DNA of 64,000 bases from Myxococcus eversor (GCF_010894455.1 NZ_JAAIXY010000002.1:676962-740961), one strand, 5' to 3'. Numbered from the stretch's first letter, positions 1-8,867 are shown. A program made the numbers and translations. Notes: generated by a model not told the origin, from the sequence alone.

Positions 1-81
1 CTTCCATGGCGGCTCCCGCCTCGCGTCGTTCGAGGGGCGCCCGCACTGGACAGCGCCCGCCGCGCCTGCTTTGTCGCGCGG

Positions 82-798
82 GTGATGGACACCGAGCCTC
101 GCCGCATCCTCTCGCTTCACGTGGGCCTTCCCCGCGAGCTCGGCACGACCGGTGCCGTGGACCCGCTGGAGCGGCCGTGGACCAGCGCCATCCACAAGGA
201 GCCCGTGGAGGGCCGGGTGTGGCTGTCTCGCACGGGCCTGGCCGGAGATGGGCAGGCGGACCTTCGCGTGCATGGGGGCGTGGAGAAGGCCGTGCTCGCG
301 TACCCCGCCTCGCACCACGCCTTCTGGCGCGCACAGCTCGCGCGTGAGGACGTGGGGCCGGGCGCCTTCGGTGAGAACTGGGTCGTCTCCGGCGGCGCGG
401 AGGACAGCGTCTGCATCGGCGACGTGCTGCGGGTGGGTGGCGCGCGCGTGCAGGTGTCCCAGCCGCGTCAGCCGTGCTGGAAGCCCGCGCGACGATGGAG
501 GCACAAGGAGCTGGCATTGCTCCTCCAGCGCACGGGGCGCACGGGCTGGTACTACCGCGTGCTGGAAGAGGGCGAAGTCCAGACGGGCGACGCGCTGGAG
601 CGGGTGGAGCGCCCCTTTCCCGCGTTCACCGTCGCGTTCGCCAACCGGGCCATGCACGAACACCGGCGGGAGGACGCCGCGGCGCTGGCGGAGTGCCCGT
701 TGCTCGCACCCGGGTGGCGCGAGTCCCTGCGACGCCGCGCCCAGGGTACGCGCGGGGATGACCAGCCCCGGCTGGTGGGCCCGAACCACGAAGGCTGA
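82..798 (+). CDS. MOSC domain protein, YiiM-like
   Basis: About 238 residues, matching the YiiM-type MOSC (molybdenum cofactor sulfurase C-terminal) family. The N-terminal half has the pattern GLAGDGQADLRVHGG, followed by GPGAFGENW and the conserved cysteine in QPRQPCWK, the residue proposed to carry sulfur or ligate the cofactor. The C-terminal third would be the short alpha-helical domain found in YiiM proteins. In this family YiiM and YcbX act on N-hydroxylated substrates with molybdenum cofactor; the substrate here is not visible. A GTG at 82 is followed directly by an ATG at 85; neither has a clear ribosome binding site. It converges on kdd with one base between the stop codons. Confidence 0.85.
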   Translation: MMDTEPRRILSLHVGLPRELGTTGAVDPLERPWTSAIHKEPVEGRVWLSRTGLAGDGQADLRVHGGVEKAVLAYPASHHAFWRAQLAREDVGPGAFGENWVVSGGAEDSVCIGDVLRVGGARVQVSQPRQPCWKPARRWRHKELALLLQRTGRTGWYYRVLEEGEVQTGDALERVERPFPAFTVAFANRAMHEHRREDAAALAECPLLAPGWRESLRRRAQGTRGDDQPRLVGPNHEG

Positions 799-799
799 C

Positions 800-1837
800 T
801 CAGCCGTACCGGCGCTCGAAGAGCTGGCGCAGCCCCGCGTCCTTGCGCAGCAGCCCGAGCGTGAGCTCGGCGTGCCCCGGCACATAGCCGTTGCCCATCA
901 GCAGGGTGACGTCCCGGCTCACGCCGTCGGCACCGAGGGATGCCGAGGTGAAGCTCGTGGCCATGGAGAAGAAGATGGCCGTGCCGCCGTCACGAGCGCA
1001 GAGGATGGTCGCCATCTCCGTGTCCTGGACGGACACGCAGTTGACCACCAGGTCGCAGAGGCTGCCTCGCGTGGCCCGAAGGACGTGCTCCTGCACCTCC
1101 ACCGCCCGGGTGGCATCCAGCTTCAAGGCCACGTCGCAGAGGTGGTGTTCCTGGAGCTCCGCGAGCGCGCCCCCGTGGAGGTCGATGGCGAGGAGCCTCC
1201 CGGTGTCCCCCAGGCCGCGCCGCGCCTGGGCGAGACACAACGCACCTCCCTTGCCCGCCCCCAGGACGGCGACTGTCATTCCGGGCCTGACGTGGCGCTC
1301 GACCAGCGCTGGAGCGCCACAGACGTCGAGCGCGGCCAGGGCGACGGCGTCCGACAAGTCCTCGGGGAGTGTCGCGTAGCTGCCCGAGGCGAAGAGGATG
1401 GCGTGGCCTCGCACGTCCACGCGGTGGGTGTCGCGGTGGACGGCGCGAATCTCCTCGATGACCAGCGGGGTGAGCGTGAGGCTGACGAGCGAGGCAATCC
1501 TGTCACCCACGCGCAGCTTTCCGTGCGCGGGATGCCGGGGCCCCAGCTCCTTCACCCCGCCGATGAAGATGCCGCCCGAGCCCGTCTTGGGGTTGTGCAT
1601 CTTTCCGCGCTCCCGGACGATGCTCACCACCTGTTCCGAGATGCGCGCGTCATCGCCTCCGGCTTCCCGGGCAATCTGCTCGAATGAGGCGGCGTCGATG
1701 TTGAGGCTCTCGACCTCGACGACGAGCTCCGACTCGCGACACGGCAGCGACGGGTCGAGGCGACCGGCGCGCTGGGGAAAGAAGCCCGTCGCACCCACGA
1801 CGCGTGACAAACCATAGGCATCCGCCATCGTCTCCAT
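800..1837 (-). CDS. kdd: L-erythro-3,5-diaminohexanoate dehydrogenase
   Basis: 345 residues. The enzyme (EC 1.4.1.11) oxidatively deaminates L-erythro-3,5-diaminohexanoate to 5-amino-3-oxohexanoate with NAD(P)+ in the 3-aminomutase route of lysine degradation. Recognised from the block SLNIDAASFEQI near residue 50, the strongly conserved RGKMHNPKTGSGG segment, and a Rossmann glycine motif VLGAGKGGALC. The ATG at 1837 is chosen because GAGGAGG lies six bases upstream (1844-1850); the frame stays open further upstream but without support. No other lysine-fermentation genes (kamA, kamDE, kce, kal) are nearby, so the gene stands alone. Cytoplasmic. The family call is strong; its physiological role in an aerobic predator is uncertain. 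Confidence 0.87.
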   Translation of the reverse strand: METMADAYGLSRVVGATGFFPQRAGRLDPSLPCRESELVVEVESLNIDAASFEQIAREAGGDDARISEQVVSIVRERGKMHNPKTGSGGIFIGGVKELGPRHPAHGKLRVGDRIASLVSLTLTPLVIEEIRAVHRDTHRVDVRGHAILFASGSYATLPEDLSDAVALAALDVCGAPALVERHVRPGMTVAVLGAGKGGALCLAQARRGLGDTGRLLAIDLHGGALAELQEHHLCDVALKLDATRAVEVQEHVLRATRGSLCDLVVNCVSVQDTEMATILCARDGGTAIFFSMATSFTSASLGADGVSRDVTLLMGNGYVPGHAELTLGLLRKDAGLRQLFERRYG

Positions 1838-2231
1838 CCCATTCCTCCTCGCTGGCCGTGGGCTCGACAAGACAGACGTCCCGCCGAGACGAGGACGATA
1901 TGCGTCCACCCCAGGCTCAATGCCACACATATCCGCAATGAATTTCATCTCATCACCCGCACTGTTTCAGGTGTGCGGGCCTCGGGTTCATGCGGGCTCG
2001 CGCTGGCGATGAGCCCGACCGATCCGGCTTCGACGGCGGGGACCCCGGCCCCGAGGCGGGGCTGAAGCACGGTCGCGCACTGACAAGGGGCCGCACGTCC
2101 ACCCTCCCGCCGCTGGCCGGGGAGCAGGCGACCAGAGGAGCGCCCCCTGCAGGTCGCGATTTGGCTGCTCAGGTTCTCGTCCAGCAGCAGCCAGCCACAC
2201 CAACCCAAAACTTTTCAGTGGGAGAACCACC
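1838..2231. other. Divergent intergenic region between kdd and a lipoprotein gene
   Basis: 394 bases without a convincing gene; it must hold the promoters of both flanking divergent genes. Visible elements are an 11-base perfect palindrome ATGAA-T-TTCAT (1938-1948) in a locally AT-rich patch, and a 7-bp stem CCCGCAC/GTGCGGG (1956-1962 with 1973-1979). Either could be a regulator site or leader structure for kdd. No convincing -35/-10 pair was found. Confidence 0.4.
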
Positions 2232-2756
2232 ATGAAGAAGTTCCTGAAGACGAAGCTCGTCCTGGGTTCGCTCGCCGCCGGCGCTCTCGTGTTTGGCACC
2301 GCGTGCAAGTCCGACTCGAGCGCGAAGCGCGACGAAACCACGGCGCCGACGACGACGGACACGGGCACCCCGACGGGCACCGACACGACGACGCCTCCCG
2401 CGGGCACGTCGCCGGACCCGGGCACGGGCGGCACGGGCATGGATGACCCGACGATGAGCCCGCCGCCCGCCACGGACCCCTCCGTGGACCCGGGCACGGG
2501 CGGCACGGGCGTGGATGACCCGTCCATGAGCCCGCCCTCGGGCCAGGACCCGACGCTGAGCCCGCCGACGGGCCAGGACCCGACGCTGGACCCGGGCACG
2601 GGTGGCTCGGGCACGCTGGACCCCGCGGATGACACCGCCGTCGACCCCGGCACGCGGGGGGATGGCGACCTGTCGCCTGACTCCACCGACCGCGAGGACC
2701 CGTACGCGCCCGACACCACCGCGCCCCGCGAGCCGGAGTCCGGCCGCAAGCAGTAG
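2232..2756 (+). CDS. Pro/Thr/Gly/Asp-rich repeat lipoprotein
   Basis: 174 residues. The N-terminus MKKFLKTK plus a hydrophobic stretch ends in GTAC, giving a lipoprotein Cys at residue 25. The mature part is almost entirely low complexity: imperfect repeats of about 24 residues built from DPGTGGTG, DDP(T/S)MSPP and QDPTL, then an acidic tail. At DNA level copies of the repeat begin near 2415 and 2487, 72 bases apart. There is no recognisable fold, so it is probably an extended, disordered, membrane-anchored spacer or surface protein. GGGAG before the ATG serves as ribosome binding site. A strong hairpin follows the stop. Function unknown. Confidence 0.8.
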   Translation: MKKFLKTKLVLGSLAAGALVFGTACKSDSSAKRDETTAPTTTDTGTPTGTDTTTPPAGTSPDPGTGGTGMDDPTMSPPPATDPSVDPGTGGTGVDDPSMSPPSGQDPTLSPPTGQDPTLDPGTGGSGTLDPADDTAVDPGTRGDGDLSPDSTDREDPYAPDTTAPREPESGRKQ

Positions 2757-2781
2757 CTCCGCGCTGAACGCGAGAGCACGA

Positions 2782-2811
2782 GATGCCCGCGCCCCGACCG
2801 GCGCGGGCATC
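2782..2811 (+). terminator. Hairpin terminator after the repeat lipoprotein gene
   Basis: Perfect 12-bp stem GATGCCCGCGCC / GGCGCGGGCATC with a 6-base loop, starting 25 bases after the stop codon at 2756. Only a short T-rich run (GTCGTTTCC) follows. Confidence 0.7.
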
Positions 2812-2920
2812 GTCGTTTCCGGCCCGTGACACGTGCGCGGAAGCCACCCGGACCAGGTCCCCACCTCAAGGGGCCCCGCCACTCCAGGCACGCGGCGCCC
2901 CTATGGCCCTCCCGGACAGC

Positions 2921-2951
2921 AAAAGGCCCGCGCCCTTGTCGGACGCGGGCC
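2921..2951 (-). terminator. Rho-independent terminator for the small minus-strand gene
   Basis: Read on the minus strand: GGCCCGCG, 11-base loop, CGCGGGCC, then TTTT. This classic intrinsic terminator starts 24 bases past the stop of the gene at 2975-3190. Confidence 0.8.
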
Positions 2952-2974
2952 TCGCGCGCTTCACGGCGTGACGC

Positions 2975-3190
2975 TCAGGACACGCTCGTCCCGGGGTAGC
3001 GGCCGGGGTCTGACTGCGGCTCGATGATGAGTGGGTCCGCATCCGCCCCTGGGGTCCCTCCGGGCCCCGTGCCCGGTTCCAGCGTCGGGGGAGCGCGACG
3101 CGGTGAGGACTCGTCCTCGAATCCCGCCTCGCGCTTGGGGATGGTGGGAAGGGCATCGGGCGGAATGTGCAACACGTCCTTCTTGCTCAT
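2975..3190 (-). CDS. Small hypothetical protein, proline-rich
   Basis: 71 residues beginning MSKKDVLHIPPDALPTIPKR. Start chosen at 3190 because AAAGGAGG lies just upstream; the frame extends a further 16 codons without such support. The C-terminal two thirds are rich in Pro, Gly and Asp with no predicted fold, signal peptide or membrane segment. The good ribosome binding site and a dedicated intrinsic terminator (2921-2951) argue it is a real gene. I do not recognise the family. Confidence 0.65.
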   Translation of the reverse strand: MSKKDVLHIPPDALPTIPKREAGFEDESSPRRAPPTLEPGTGPGGTPGADADPLIIEPQSDPGRYPGTSVS

Positions 3191-3323
3191 GACGGCCTCC
3201 TTTCCCCGCAACGTGGGGGTCCTCCAGGCTCCGGGCATCGAGCCCCTGCTTGAATGGCCGCTCAGGTGTTGGCAGCGTCCCCGCCGGAAACCTTCTCAAC
3301 CTCAACCCCGGAGCACTCCCGCC

Positions 3324-3776
3324 ATGCGCCGTCTCCTCACGGTCCTCGCCGTCCTCCACCTCACCGCCTGCGCCACCACCCACACCAACGACCCGAGCAA
3401 CCCCTCCGGGCCCGTCCCCCGCCCTGTGCCGCCCGACGCCACCGAGTCACGCCGGCTGGGCGCCGAGGCCGACAAACTGCTGGAGGATGGCCGCTACGAG
3501 GACGCGCTCTTCCTCTACCGCAAGGCGTGGAACGACGGCTTCCGCCACCCGGATGGCCTCTTCTACGCGGGCGTCATCGCCGCGCGCGCGGGCAGCCAGG
3601 ACGAGTCCATCATCTGGCTGGGACGCGCCGCCGACGCGGGCTTCGCCGCCACCGCGGCGCTGAACGCCGAGCCGTCCCTGGACCCCGTGCGCCAGCACGC
3701 CGACTGGGCCCGCATCGCGGAGAAGGTCGCCGCCAACGCGCGCAAGGACGCGCCCGCCGCCACCACCCAGAACTGA
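3324..3776 (+). CDS. Lipoprotein with TPR-like helical repeats
   Basis: 150 residues. A signal sequence ends in LTAC with the lipid-anchor Cys at residue 16. After a short Pro-rich linker, residues 40-110 read as paired helices of TPR/Sel1 character (for example EADKLLEDGRYEDALFLYRKAW and GVIAARAGSQDESIIWLGRAA). Such proteins usually mediate protein contacts at the periplasmic face of a membrane. GGAG lies about ten bases before the ATG. A perfect 10-bp hairpin follows. No specific partner can be named. Confidence 0.78.
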   Translation: MRRLLTVLAVLHLTACATTHTNDPSNPSGPVPRPVPPDATESRRLGAEADKLLEDGRYEDALFLYRKAWNDGFRHPDGLFYAGVIAARAGSQDESIIWLGRAADAGFAATAALNAEPSLDPVRQHADWARIAEKVAANARKDAPAATTQN

Positions 3777-3790
3777 ACCTCTCTTCAACT

Positions 3791-3820
3791 TCCGTGGCCC
3801 CCAAGCCTCCGGGCCACGGA
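3791..3820 (+). terminator. Hairpin terminator after the TPR-like lipoprotein gene
   Basis: Perfect 10-bp stem TCCGTGGCCC / GGGCCACGGA with a 10-base loop, 15 bases after the stop codon. No T-run follows. Confidence 0.65.
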
Positions 3821-4025
3821 AGCGCCCTTCACTGAAAGTCATTGCGGCAACGGCAGACAGGCGAACGGGCGGAAGGCCGCTCGCTCGTGCCTCCGCGCGA
3901 CGTGGAGCACGGGCCGGCAGGGACCCGGGGTCGGTGGCACCTTCAAGGCGAAACGCGCTTTCCTGACAAGGCCCGGAGAGGTGTCTGGTCTCCCCGCACC
4001 CTGAATCCAACCCGAGAGAGGCGTG

Positions 4026-5300
4026 ATGAGTGTGAAGTTGCTGCTGGCCGGCCGGCGTGGAGGGGATGTGCCCTTCACGTCGTCACCCGACAATTCGCGC
4101 GCCTGGCTACGACAGGTGGAGCAATGGTTCCAGGACAACGCCAGGGAATGGCTGGAGGGCAGTCACCTGAGCGCGGGTCCCCACGGGGCGCCGCTCTTGC
4201 GCCTGCGATTGCATCCGGCGGCGGGGGAGGTCTCCATCCTCGCGGCCAGCGGCGCTCGCGTCGTCATCTCCGCGGAGACGACGGCGGTGGGCCCGGGCTA
4301 CCACGTCTTCCTCTGTGACTTGCTCAAGGCGATGGGGCAGGCGCTGCACCTGCACTGGGCGGAGCCCGACGAGGCGATGGGGGTGGGAGACCCCACGGGC
4401 TACTTCCACACGGACGACGCGGGCCCGGTGGAGGTGCACATGCTCGCGTGGCTCCAGGAGTCCGTGGGGCAGGTGTTGCGCCTGCGCAGCCGGGGTCAGT
4501 CGGGCTTCGCGATGTCGATGCGCTTCGGCCACACCTTCGAGTACCCCGGCGCGCTCCTGACGCCGCTGGGTCCCCGGGACGAGCGCTGGATGCGGCGCGT
4601 GTACGAGGACCCTCGCGTGGGCATGGATGTGTTTCCGTGGTGGAAGCAGGGCGTGGGCGCGCAGGCGCGGCTGGGCCGGGCCCTGTGCCGCTTGTGGACG
4701 GAAGTCGTGTGGCGCCCGCCGCTGCTGCAGGAGGAGCGAAGGCTCATGCGCGAGGTGGCGCGCGCGCTGGAGCTGGCGTGGCGGGAGGACCCGGAGCTGG
4801 CATATCCCTGGCGCGAGTGGCGCGAGGTGCTCGGCTATCTGGGCGTGGGTGGGACGCTCGCGGAGCTGGTCCACCGGCACGCGGCGTTCCACGCGGCGAA
4901 GGGGCCGCCCATCGGCTACCGGCGAGGCGCGGTGCAGGTGGCGCTGCCGGCGGGGTGGGAGATTCGAATCCCGGGCTCGCTGGCGGAGGCGCACCTGGAG
5001 GACGGCACCTGGGTGGCCAGGGACCATCGGCGCAGCGTGCGCTTCGTCCCGCTGGAAGACGCGACGGAGGACGGCCTCGTCCCCACCTCGGCGGAGCGTC
5101 GGGCCATGGAGCTGGAGCACCGGGGCGAGCGGGTGAGCGGCCGCGCCTCGCTGCACATGGAGCCGGGCGAGTGCCGGCTGACGGCGGTGTGCAGCTCGGG
5201 CAGGCACCGGGCGCTGTGCGTGGTGAGCTTCGATGATCCAGAGGAGGAGGACTGGGCGCTGGGGACCTGGCGCTCACTGGACCACGCTGTCGCTGCCTGA
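4026..5300 (+). CDS. Hypothetical protein, about 424 aa
   Basis: Soluble protein with no signal peptide or membrane segment. The start ATG at 4026 follows GAGAGAGG with suitable spacing; a GTG at 4023 is the alternative. The sequence alternates beta-rich stretches (for example APLLRLRLHPAAGEVSILA near residue 55) and Trp/Arg-rich helical stretches in the middle. The last 120 residues (GWEIRIPGSLAEAHLEDGTW onward) look like a separate beta domain. No catalytic motif is apparent. It lies 70 bases upstream of glgX in the same direction and may be co-transcribed, which is the only functional hint. Confidence 0.72.
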   Translation: MSVKLLLAGRRGGDVPFTSSPDNSRAWLRQVEQWFQDNAREWLEGSHLSAGPHGAPLLRLRLHPAAGEVSILAASGARVVISAETTAVGPGYHVFLCDLLKAMGQALHLHWAEPDEAMGVGDPTGYFHTDDAGPVEVHMLAWLQESVGQVLRLRSRGQSGFAMSMRFGHTFEYPGALLTPLGPRDERWMRRVYEDPRVGMDVFPWWKQGVGAQARLGRALCRLWTEVVWRPPLLQEERRLMREVARALELAWREDPELAYPWREWREVLGYLGVGGTLAELVHRHAAFHAAKGPPIGYRRGAVQVALPAGWEIRIPGSLAEAHLEDGTWVARDHRRSVRFVPLEDATEDGLVPTSAERRAMELEHRGERVSGRASLHMEPGECRLTAVCSSGRHRALCVVSFDDPEEEDWALGTWRSLDHAVAA

Positions 5301-5370
5301 CGGTTGCCGGTACGCGGGGGCCATCCCACATTCAGCGGGCAATTTCCTTGAAGAGGAATCGAGAGCCCGT

Positions 5371-7500
5371 ATGAGCAGGGAAGTATGGCCGGGCAAGCCC
5401 TGGCCGCGTGGTGCCACCTTCGACGGCACGGGAGTGAACTTCGCCGTCTTCTCCCAGGTGGCCACGCGCATCGAGGTCTGTCTCTTCGACCCCGCGAATC
5501 CAACGAAGGAAATCGAACGTTTCCCGCTGCCGGAGGCCACGGACTTCGTCCACCACGGCTACGTGCCCGGCCTGGAGCCTGGGACGCTGTACGGCCTGCG
5601 GGTCCACGGCCCGTACGAGCCGGCGAAGGGGCACCGCTGCAATCCGCACAAGCTGCTGGTGGACCCGTACGCCAAGGCCCTGCACGGCGACGTGGACTGG
5701 AAGCAGCCGGTGTTCGGCTATCCGCTCGGCAACCCTCAGCAGGACCTGGCGCGCGACGAGCGGGACAGCGCGGCGGGGGTGCCCAAGAGCGTGGTGGTGA
5801 GCGACTACTTCGACTGGGGGAATGACCGCCGGCCGGAGATTCCCTGGCGCAAGACGGTCATCTACGAGGCCCACGTGCGCGGCCTCACCATGAAGCACCC
5901 CGACGTGCCCGAGCACCTGCGCGGCACCTACGCGGGGCTCGCCTCGCCGCCCATCATCGAGCACTTGCAGAAGCTGGGCGTCACGTCGGTGGAGCTGTTG
6001 CCCGTGCACGCGTTCGCGGACGACTCGTTCCTCAACGACAAGAAGCTGTCCAACTTCTGGGGCTACAACACGCTCGGCTTCTTCGCGCCCGAGCAGTACT
6101 ACGCCAGCCGCAAGACGCCGGGCGCGGCGGTGGCCGAGTTCAAGTCCATGGTGCGCGCGCTGCACGCCGCGGGGCTCGAGGTCATCCTCGACGTCGTCTA
6201 CAACCACACGTGCGAGGGCAACCACCTGGGGCCCACGCTGTCGCTGAAGGGCATCGACAACGCGAGCTACTACTGGTTGATGCCGGACGCGCGCTACTAC
6301 CTGGACTTCACCGGGTGCGGCAGCAGCGTCAACGCGTCGAACCCGAACGCGGCGCGGCTCATCATCGACAGCCTGCGCTACTGGGTGAACGAGATGCATG
6401 TGGACGGGTTCCGCTTCGACCTGGCCACGGTGCTCGGACGCACGGGGGAAGGCGGGTTCGACCCGAGGGCGGCGCTGTTCCAGATTCTCCATCAGGACCC
6501 GGTGTTGAGCCGGGTGAAGCTCATCGCGGAGCCGTGGGACGTGGGGCTCGGCGGCTACCAGGTGGGCGGCTTCCCCGCGCCGTGGCGCGAGTGGAATGGC
6601 AAGTACCGGGACGCGCTGCGCCGCTACTGGAAGGGCGACGAGAACCAGGCCAGCGAGGTGGGCTACCGGCTGACGGGGAACTCGGACCTGTACGCGGAGG
6701 CGCGGCGCAAGCCGCAGGCGAGCATCAACTTCGTGACGGCGCACGACGGCTTCACGCTGCACGACCTGGTGACGTACAGCCACAAGCACAACGAGGCGAA
6801 CGGCGAGCACAACCGCGACGGCGCGGACGACAACCAGTCGTGGAACTGCGGCGTGGAGGGCGAGACGGAGGACGCGGGTGTCATCGCGCTGCGCGAGCGG
6901 CAGAAGCGCAACCTCCTGGCCTCGCTGTTCCTGTCCACGGGTGTCCCGATGATTGTCGCGGGCGACGAGATGGGGCGCACGCAGCGGGGGAACAACAACG
7001 CCTACTGCCAGGACAACGAACTGTCGTGGGTGGACTGGGAGCTGGACGCCCGGCGCGAGAAGCTCCTGGAGTTCACCCGGAAGCTCATCCACTTCCGGCA
7101 CCGGCAGCCGGTGTTGCAGCGGCGGCGCTACTTCAAGGGCACGCACCTCTGGGACTCCGAGCACAAGGACCTGGCGTGGTTCCGTCCGGATGGGTCGGAG
7201 ATGAGCGCGGAGGACTGGAAGAAGCCCTTCGTGCGCTCGCTGGCGTTCCTGTTGGGAGGCGATGCCATCCCCACGCCGGACGAGCGGGGCCAGCGCATCA
7301 TCGGCGACGCGGTGCTGGTGTTGCTCAACGCGCACCATGAGCCGGTGTCCTTCACCGTGCCCGCCGCCGCGACGGGCCACCGATGGGAGCTGGCGCTCTA
7401 CACGGCGGACGACAACCGGGGCGGGGAGAAAGTCACGCCCCAGGGGAAGTTCGAGCTGGTGGGCCGCGCGATGGCGGTGTTCCGTCAGGTCGAGAACTGA
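5371..7500 (+). CDS. glgX: Glycogen debranching enzyme GlgX (isoamylase-type GH13)
   Basis: 709 residues, the usual length. It hydrolyses alpha-1,6 branches of phosphorylase-trimmed glycogen in the cytoplasm. An N-terminal CBM48/isoamylase domain (PWPRGATFDGTGVNFAVFS) precedes the GH13 barrel. Catalytic residues are visible: nucleophile Asp350 in DGFRFDLA, acid/base Glu387 in IAEPWD, and Asp459 in TAHDGFTLHD, followed by the family block YSHKHNEANGEHNRDG. The ATG at 5371 starts the conserved MSREVWPGKPWPRGA; the frame is open upstream but overlaps the previous gene. No other glg genes adjoin it. A 10-bp hairpin terminator follows. Confidence 0.95.
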   Translation: MSREVWPGKPWPRGATFDGTGVNFAVFSQVATRIEVCLFDPANPTKEIERFPLPEATDFVHHGYVPGLEPGTLYGLRVHGPYEPAKGHRCNPHKLLVDPYAKALHGDVDWKQPVFGYPLGNPQQDLARDERDSAAGVPKSVVVSDYFDWGNDRRPEIPWRKTVIYEAHVRGLTMKHPDVPEHLRGTYAGLASPPIIEHLQKLGVTSVELLPVHAFADDSFLNDKKLSNFWGYNTLGFFAPEQYYASRKTPGAAVAEFKSMVRALHAAGLEVILDVVYNHTCEGNHLGPTLSLKGIDNASYYWLMPDARYYLDFTGCGSSVNASNPNAARLIIDSLRYWVNEMHVDGFRFDLATVLGRTGEGGFDPRAALFQILHQDPVLSRVKLIAEPWDVGLGGYQVGGFPAPWREWNGKYRDALRRYWKGDENQASEVGYRLTGNSDLYAEARRKPQASINFVTAHDGFTLHDLVTYSHKHNEANGEHNRDGADDNQSWNCGVEGETEDAGVIALRERQKRNLLASLFLSTGVPMIVAGDEMGRTQRGNNNAYCQDNELSWVDWELDARREKLLEFTRKLIHFRHRQPVLQRRRYFKGTHLWDSEHKDLAWFRPDGSEMSAEDWKKPFVRSLAFLLGGDAIPTPDERGQRIIGDAVLVLLNAHHEPVSFTVPAAATGHRWELALYTADDNRGGEKVTPQGKFELVGRAMAVFRQVEN

Positions 7501-7516
7501 GTCGCGCTTGAAGGAC

Positions 7517-7545
7517 CAGGGCCTCGTCGTACTGGCGAGGCCCTG
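7517..7545 (+). terminator. Terminator of glgX
   Basis: Perfect 10-bp stem CAGGGCCTCG / CGAGGCCCTG with a 9-base loop, followed by TTG, 16 bases after the glgX stop. Confidence 0.7.
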
Positions 7546-7570
7546 TTGCATCCCGGACACACCCTGGAGA

Positions 7571-7624
7571 CAGGCCGACGGTGCGAAGTTCTGCCCAGGC
7601 TGTGGCGCGCCGAGACCAGGATGA
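7571..7624 (+). pseudogene. Possible remnant of a zinc-ribbon coding sequence
   Basis: A short in-frame tail reads ADGAKFCPGCGAPRPG then stop, which is the signature of a C-terminal CPxCG zinc ribbon, but no start codon, ribosome binding site or upstream domain belongs to it because the frame runs antiphase through glgX. Either decayed DNA or coincidence in GC-rich sequence. Confidence 0.25.
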
Positions 7625-7729
7625 CGCGGCGGTGGAGGGGTCCGCGTTCATCGCGTGACGCTCTCCACACGGAGTGTCCGCGTGTGTTCCACGCCATCCG
7701 GGCCCTGCTCGTGCATAGGCTGCGGCGCC

Positions 7730-8380
7730 ATGTCGCGGGATGCGCAGGAAGAGGACGTGAAGCAGGTGTACGGAGAGATTGCCTCGGCATACGAGGCGCT
7801 CTTCCCCGTGCTTCATCGGTATGAGGGCCGCGTGGAGCGCTTCCTCACGGAAGCGGTGACGCCAGGGTGTCGGGTGCTCGACGTGGGGTGCGGTCCGGGG
7901 CTCCACACGCGGGGCCTGGATGCGTCCATCGATGTGGTGGGAGTCGACCTGTCCCCGGAGATGTTGGAGCTGGCGCGACAGGCGCGGCCCGAGGGCGCGT
8001 GGCACGTGCACAGCTACCACCGCCCCTTTCCCGAGGAGTGGGGGCGCTTCCAGGTGGTGCTGGCCATCGGCTGCCTCGACTTCTGCGAGGACCTGCCGCG
8101 AGTGCTGAGCCACCTCGCCGCGACGCTGGCCCCCGGTGGGCGGATGTTGTTCACGGTGCTGGAGCAGCGGCCCGGTTTCGAGGGACACGAGGCCTCCACG
8201 CGCCAGGTGCAGACGGCGGGCCCGGCGGTGACGCTGCATCTGTATTCCTTCGAGGACACGGCTCGCGCCGTCGTGGAGGCGGGGATGCAGCCGCGCGACT
8301 ACGTGCATGCCCCGGGCTGGGTACAGCTCACCGAGGAGCGGACGATGTGGTTCGGCTGGTGGGACGTGGAGCGGGGGTAG
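7730..8380 (+). CDS. Class I SAM-dependent methyltransferase
   Basis: 216 residues with the Rossmann-type methyltransferase fold. Motif I is VLDVGCGPGLHT (about residues 46-57); the acidic ribose-binding position lies in VVGVDLSPEML; motif IV region is VVLAIGCLDFCEDL; and LAPGGRMLF is the typical post-motif strand. The target is unknown; similar proteins act on small molecules or quinone precursors. The ATG at 7730 lacks a clear ribosome binding site; an alternative GTG at 7757 follows AGGAAGAGG and would remove nine residues. No operon partner is evident. Confidence 0.85.
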   Translation: MSRDAQEEDVKQVYGEIASAYEALFPVLHRYEGRVERFLTEAVTPGCRVLDVGCGPGLHTRGLDASIDVVGVDLSPEMLELARQARPEGAWHVHSYHRPFPEEWGRFQVVLAIGCLDFCEDLPRVLSHLAATLAPGGRMLFTVLEQRPGFEGHEASTRQVQTAGPAVTLHLYSFEDTARAVVEAGMQPRDYVHAPGWVQLTEERTMWFGWWDVERG

Positions 8381-8483
8381 CGTCGTCGCTTCGAAAGGGG
8401 CACACCCCGCGTAGGTGGCTGAGGCAGACTCGCGACGCTACAGACTCCACCATGCCTGGCATGGAGACAAGGGAGCACCACGG

Positions 8484-8867
8484 ATGATGACGGAAGAAGA
8501 CCTCCTCGCCGCAGAGGAGTCGCTGCGGCAGGCGATGCTCCGGGGTGACGTCGCCGCGCTCGACGCGCTCATTTCCGACGACCTCGTCTTCGTCAACCAC
8601 ACCGGACAGGTGTTCAACAAGGAGATGGACCTGGCGGCGCACCGCTCTGGCGTCCTGCGCTTCACGCGACTGGAGGTATCGGAGCCCATCATCCGATACC
8701 TCTCCGCGGGCGCGGTGGTCATCGTCAGCGCGTCGGTCGCGGGAACCCACGGCGGCACTCCGTTCGAAGCCAGGCTTCGCTACAGCCGCGTCTGGCAATG
8801 GGTGGATGAGCGCCCCCAGATTGTCACGGGCCAGTGCACGGCCATTCCTGGCGACGGGGCTTCGTGA
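8484..8867 (+). CDS. NTF2-like / DUF4440 family protein
   Basis: 127 residues with the SnoaL/NTF2-like cone fold. The pattern is an N-terminal helix EEDLLAAEESLRQAMLRGDVAALDALISDDLVFVNHTG, then beta strands ending in RYSRVWQWVDERPQIVTGQCT, typical of DUF4440 proteins. Members range from polyketide cyclases to binding or dimerisation modules; no catalytic residues can be assigned here. ATG at 8484 (ATGATG) follows GGGAG by eight bases. It ends 38 bases before the metallo-beta-lactamase gene in the same direction, so the two may be co-transcribed. Confidence 0.8.
   Translation: MMTEEDLLAAEESLRQAMLRGDVAALDALISDDLVFVNHTGQVFNKEMDLAAHRSGVLRFTRLEVSEPIIRYLSAGAVVIVSASVAGTHGGTPFEARLRYSRVWQWVDERPQIVTGQCTAIPGDGAS

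Noticed and set aside
5332-7560. 742-codon minus-strand frame
   Set aside because: Antisense of glgX; composition is the mirror pattern of a GC-rich gene, with no start signal or motif.
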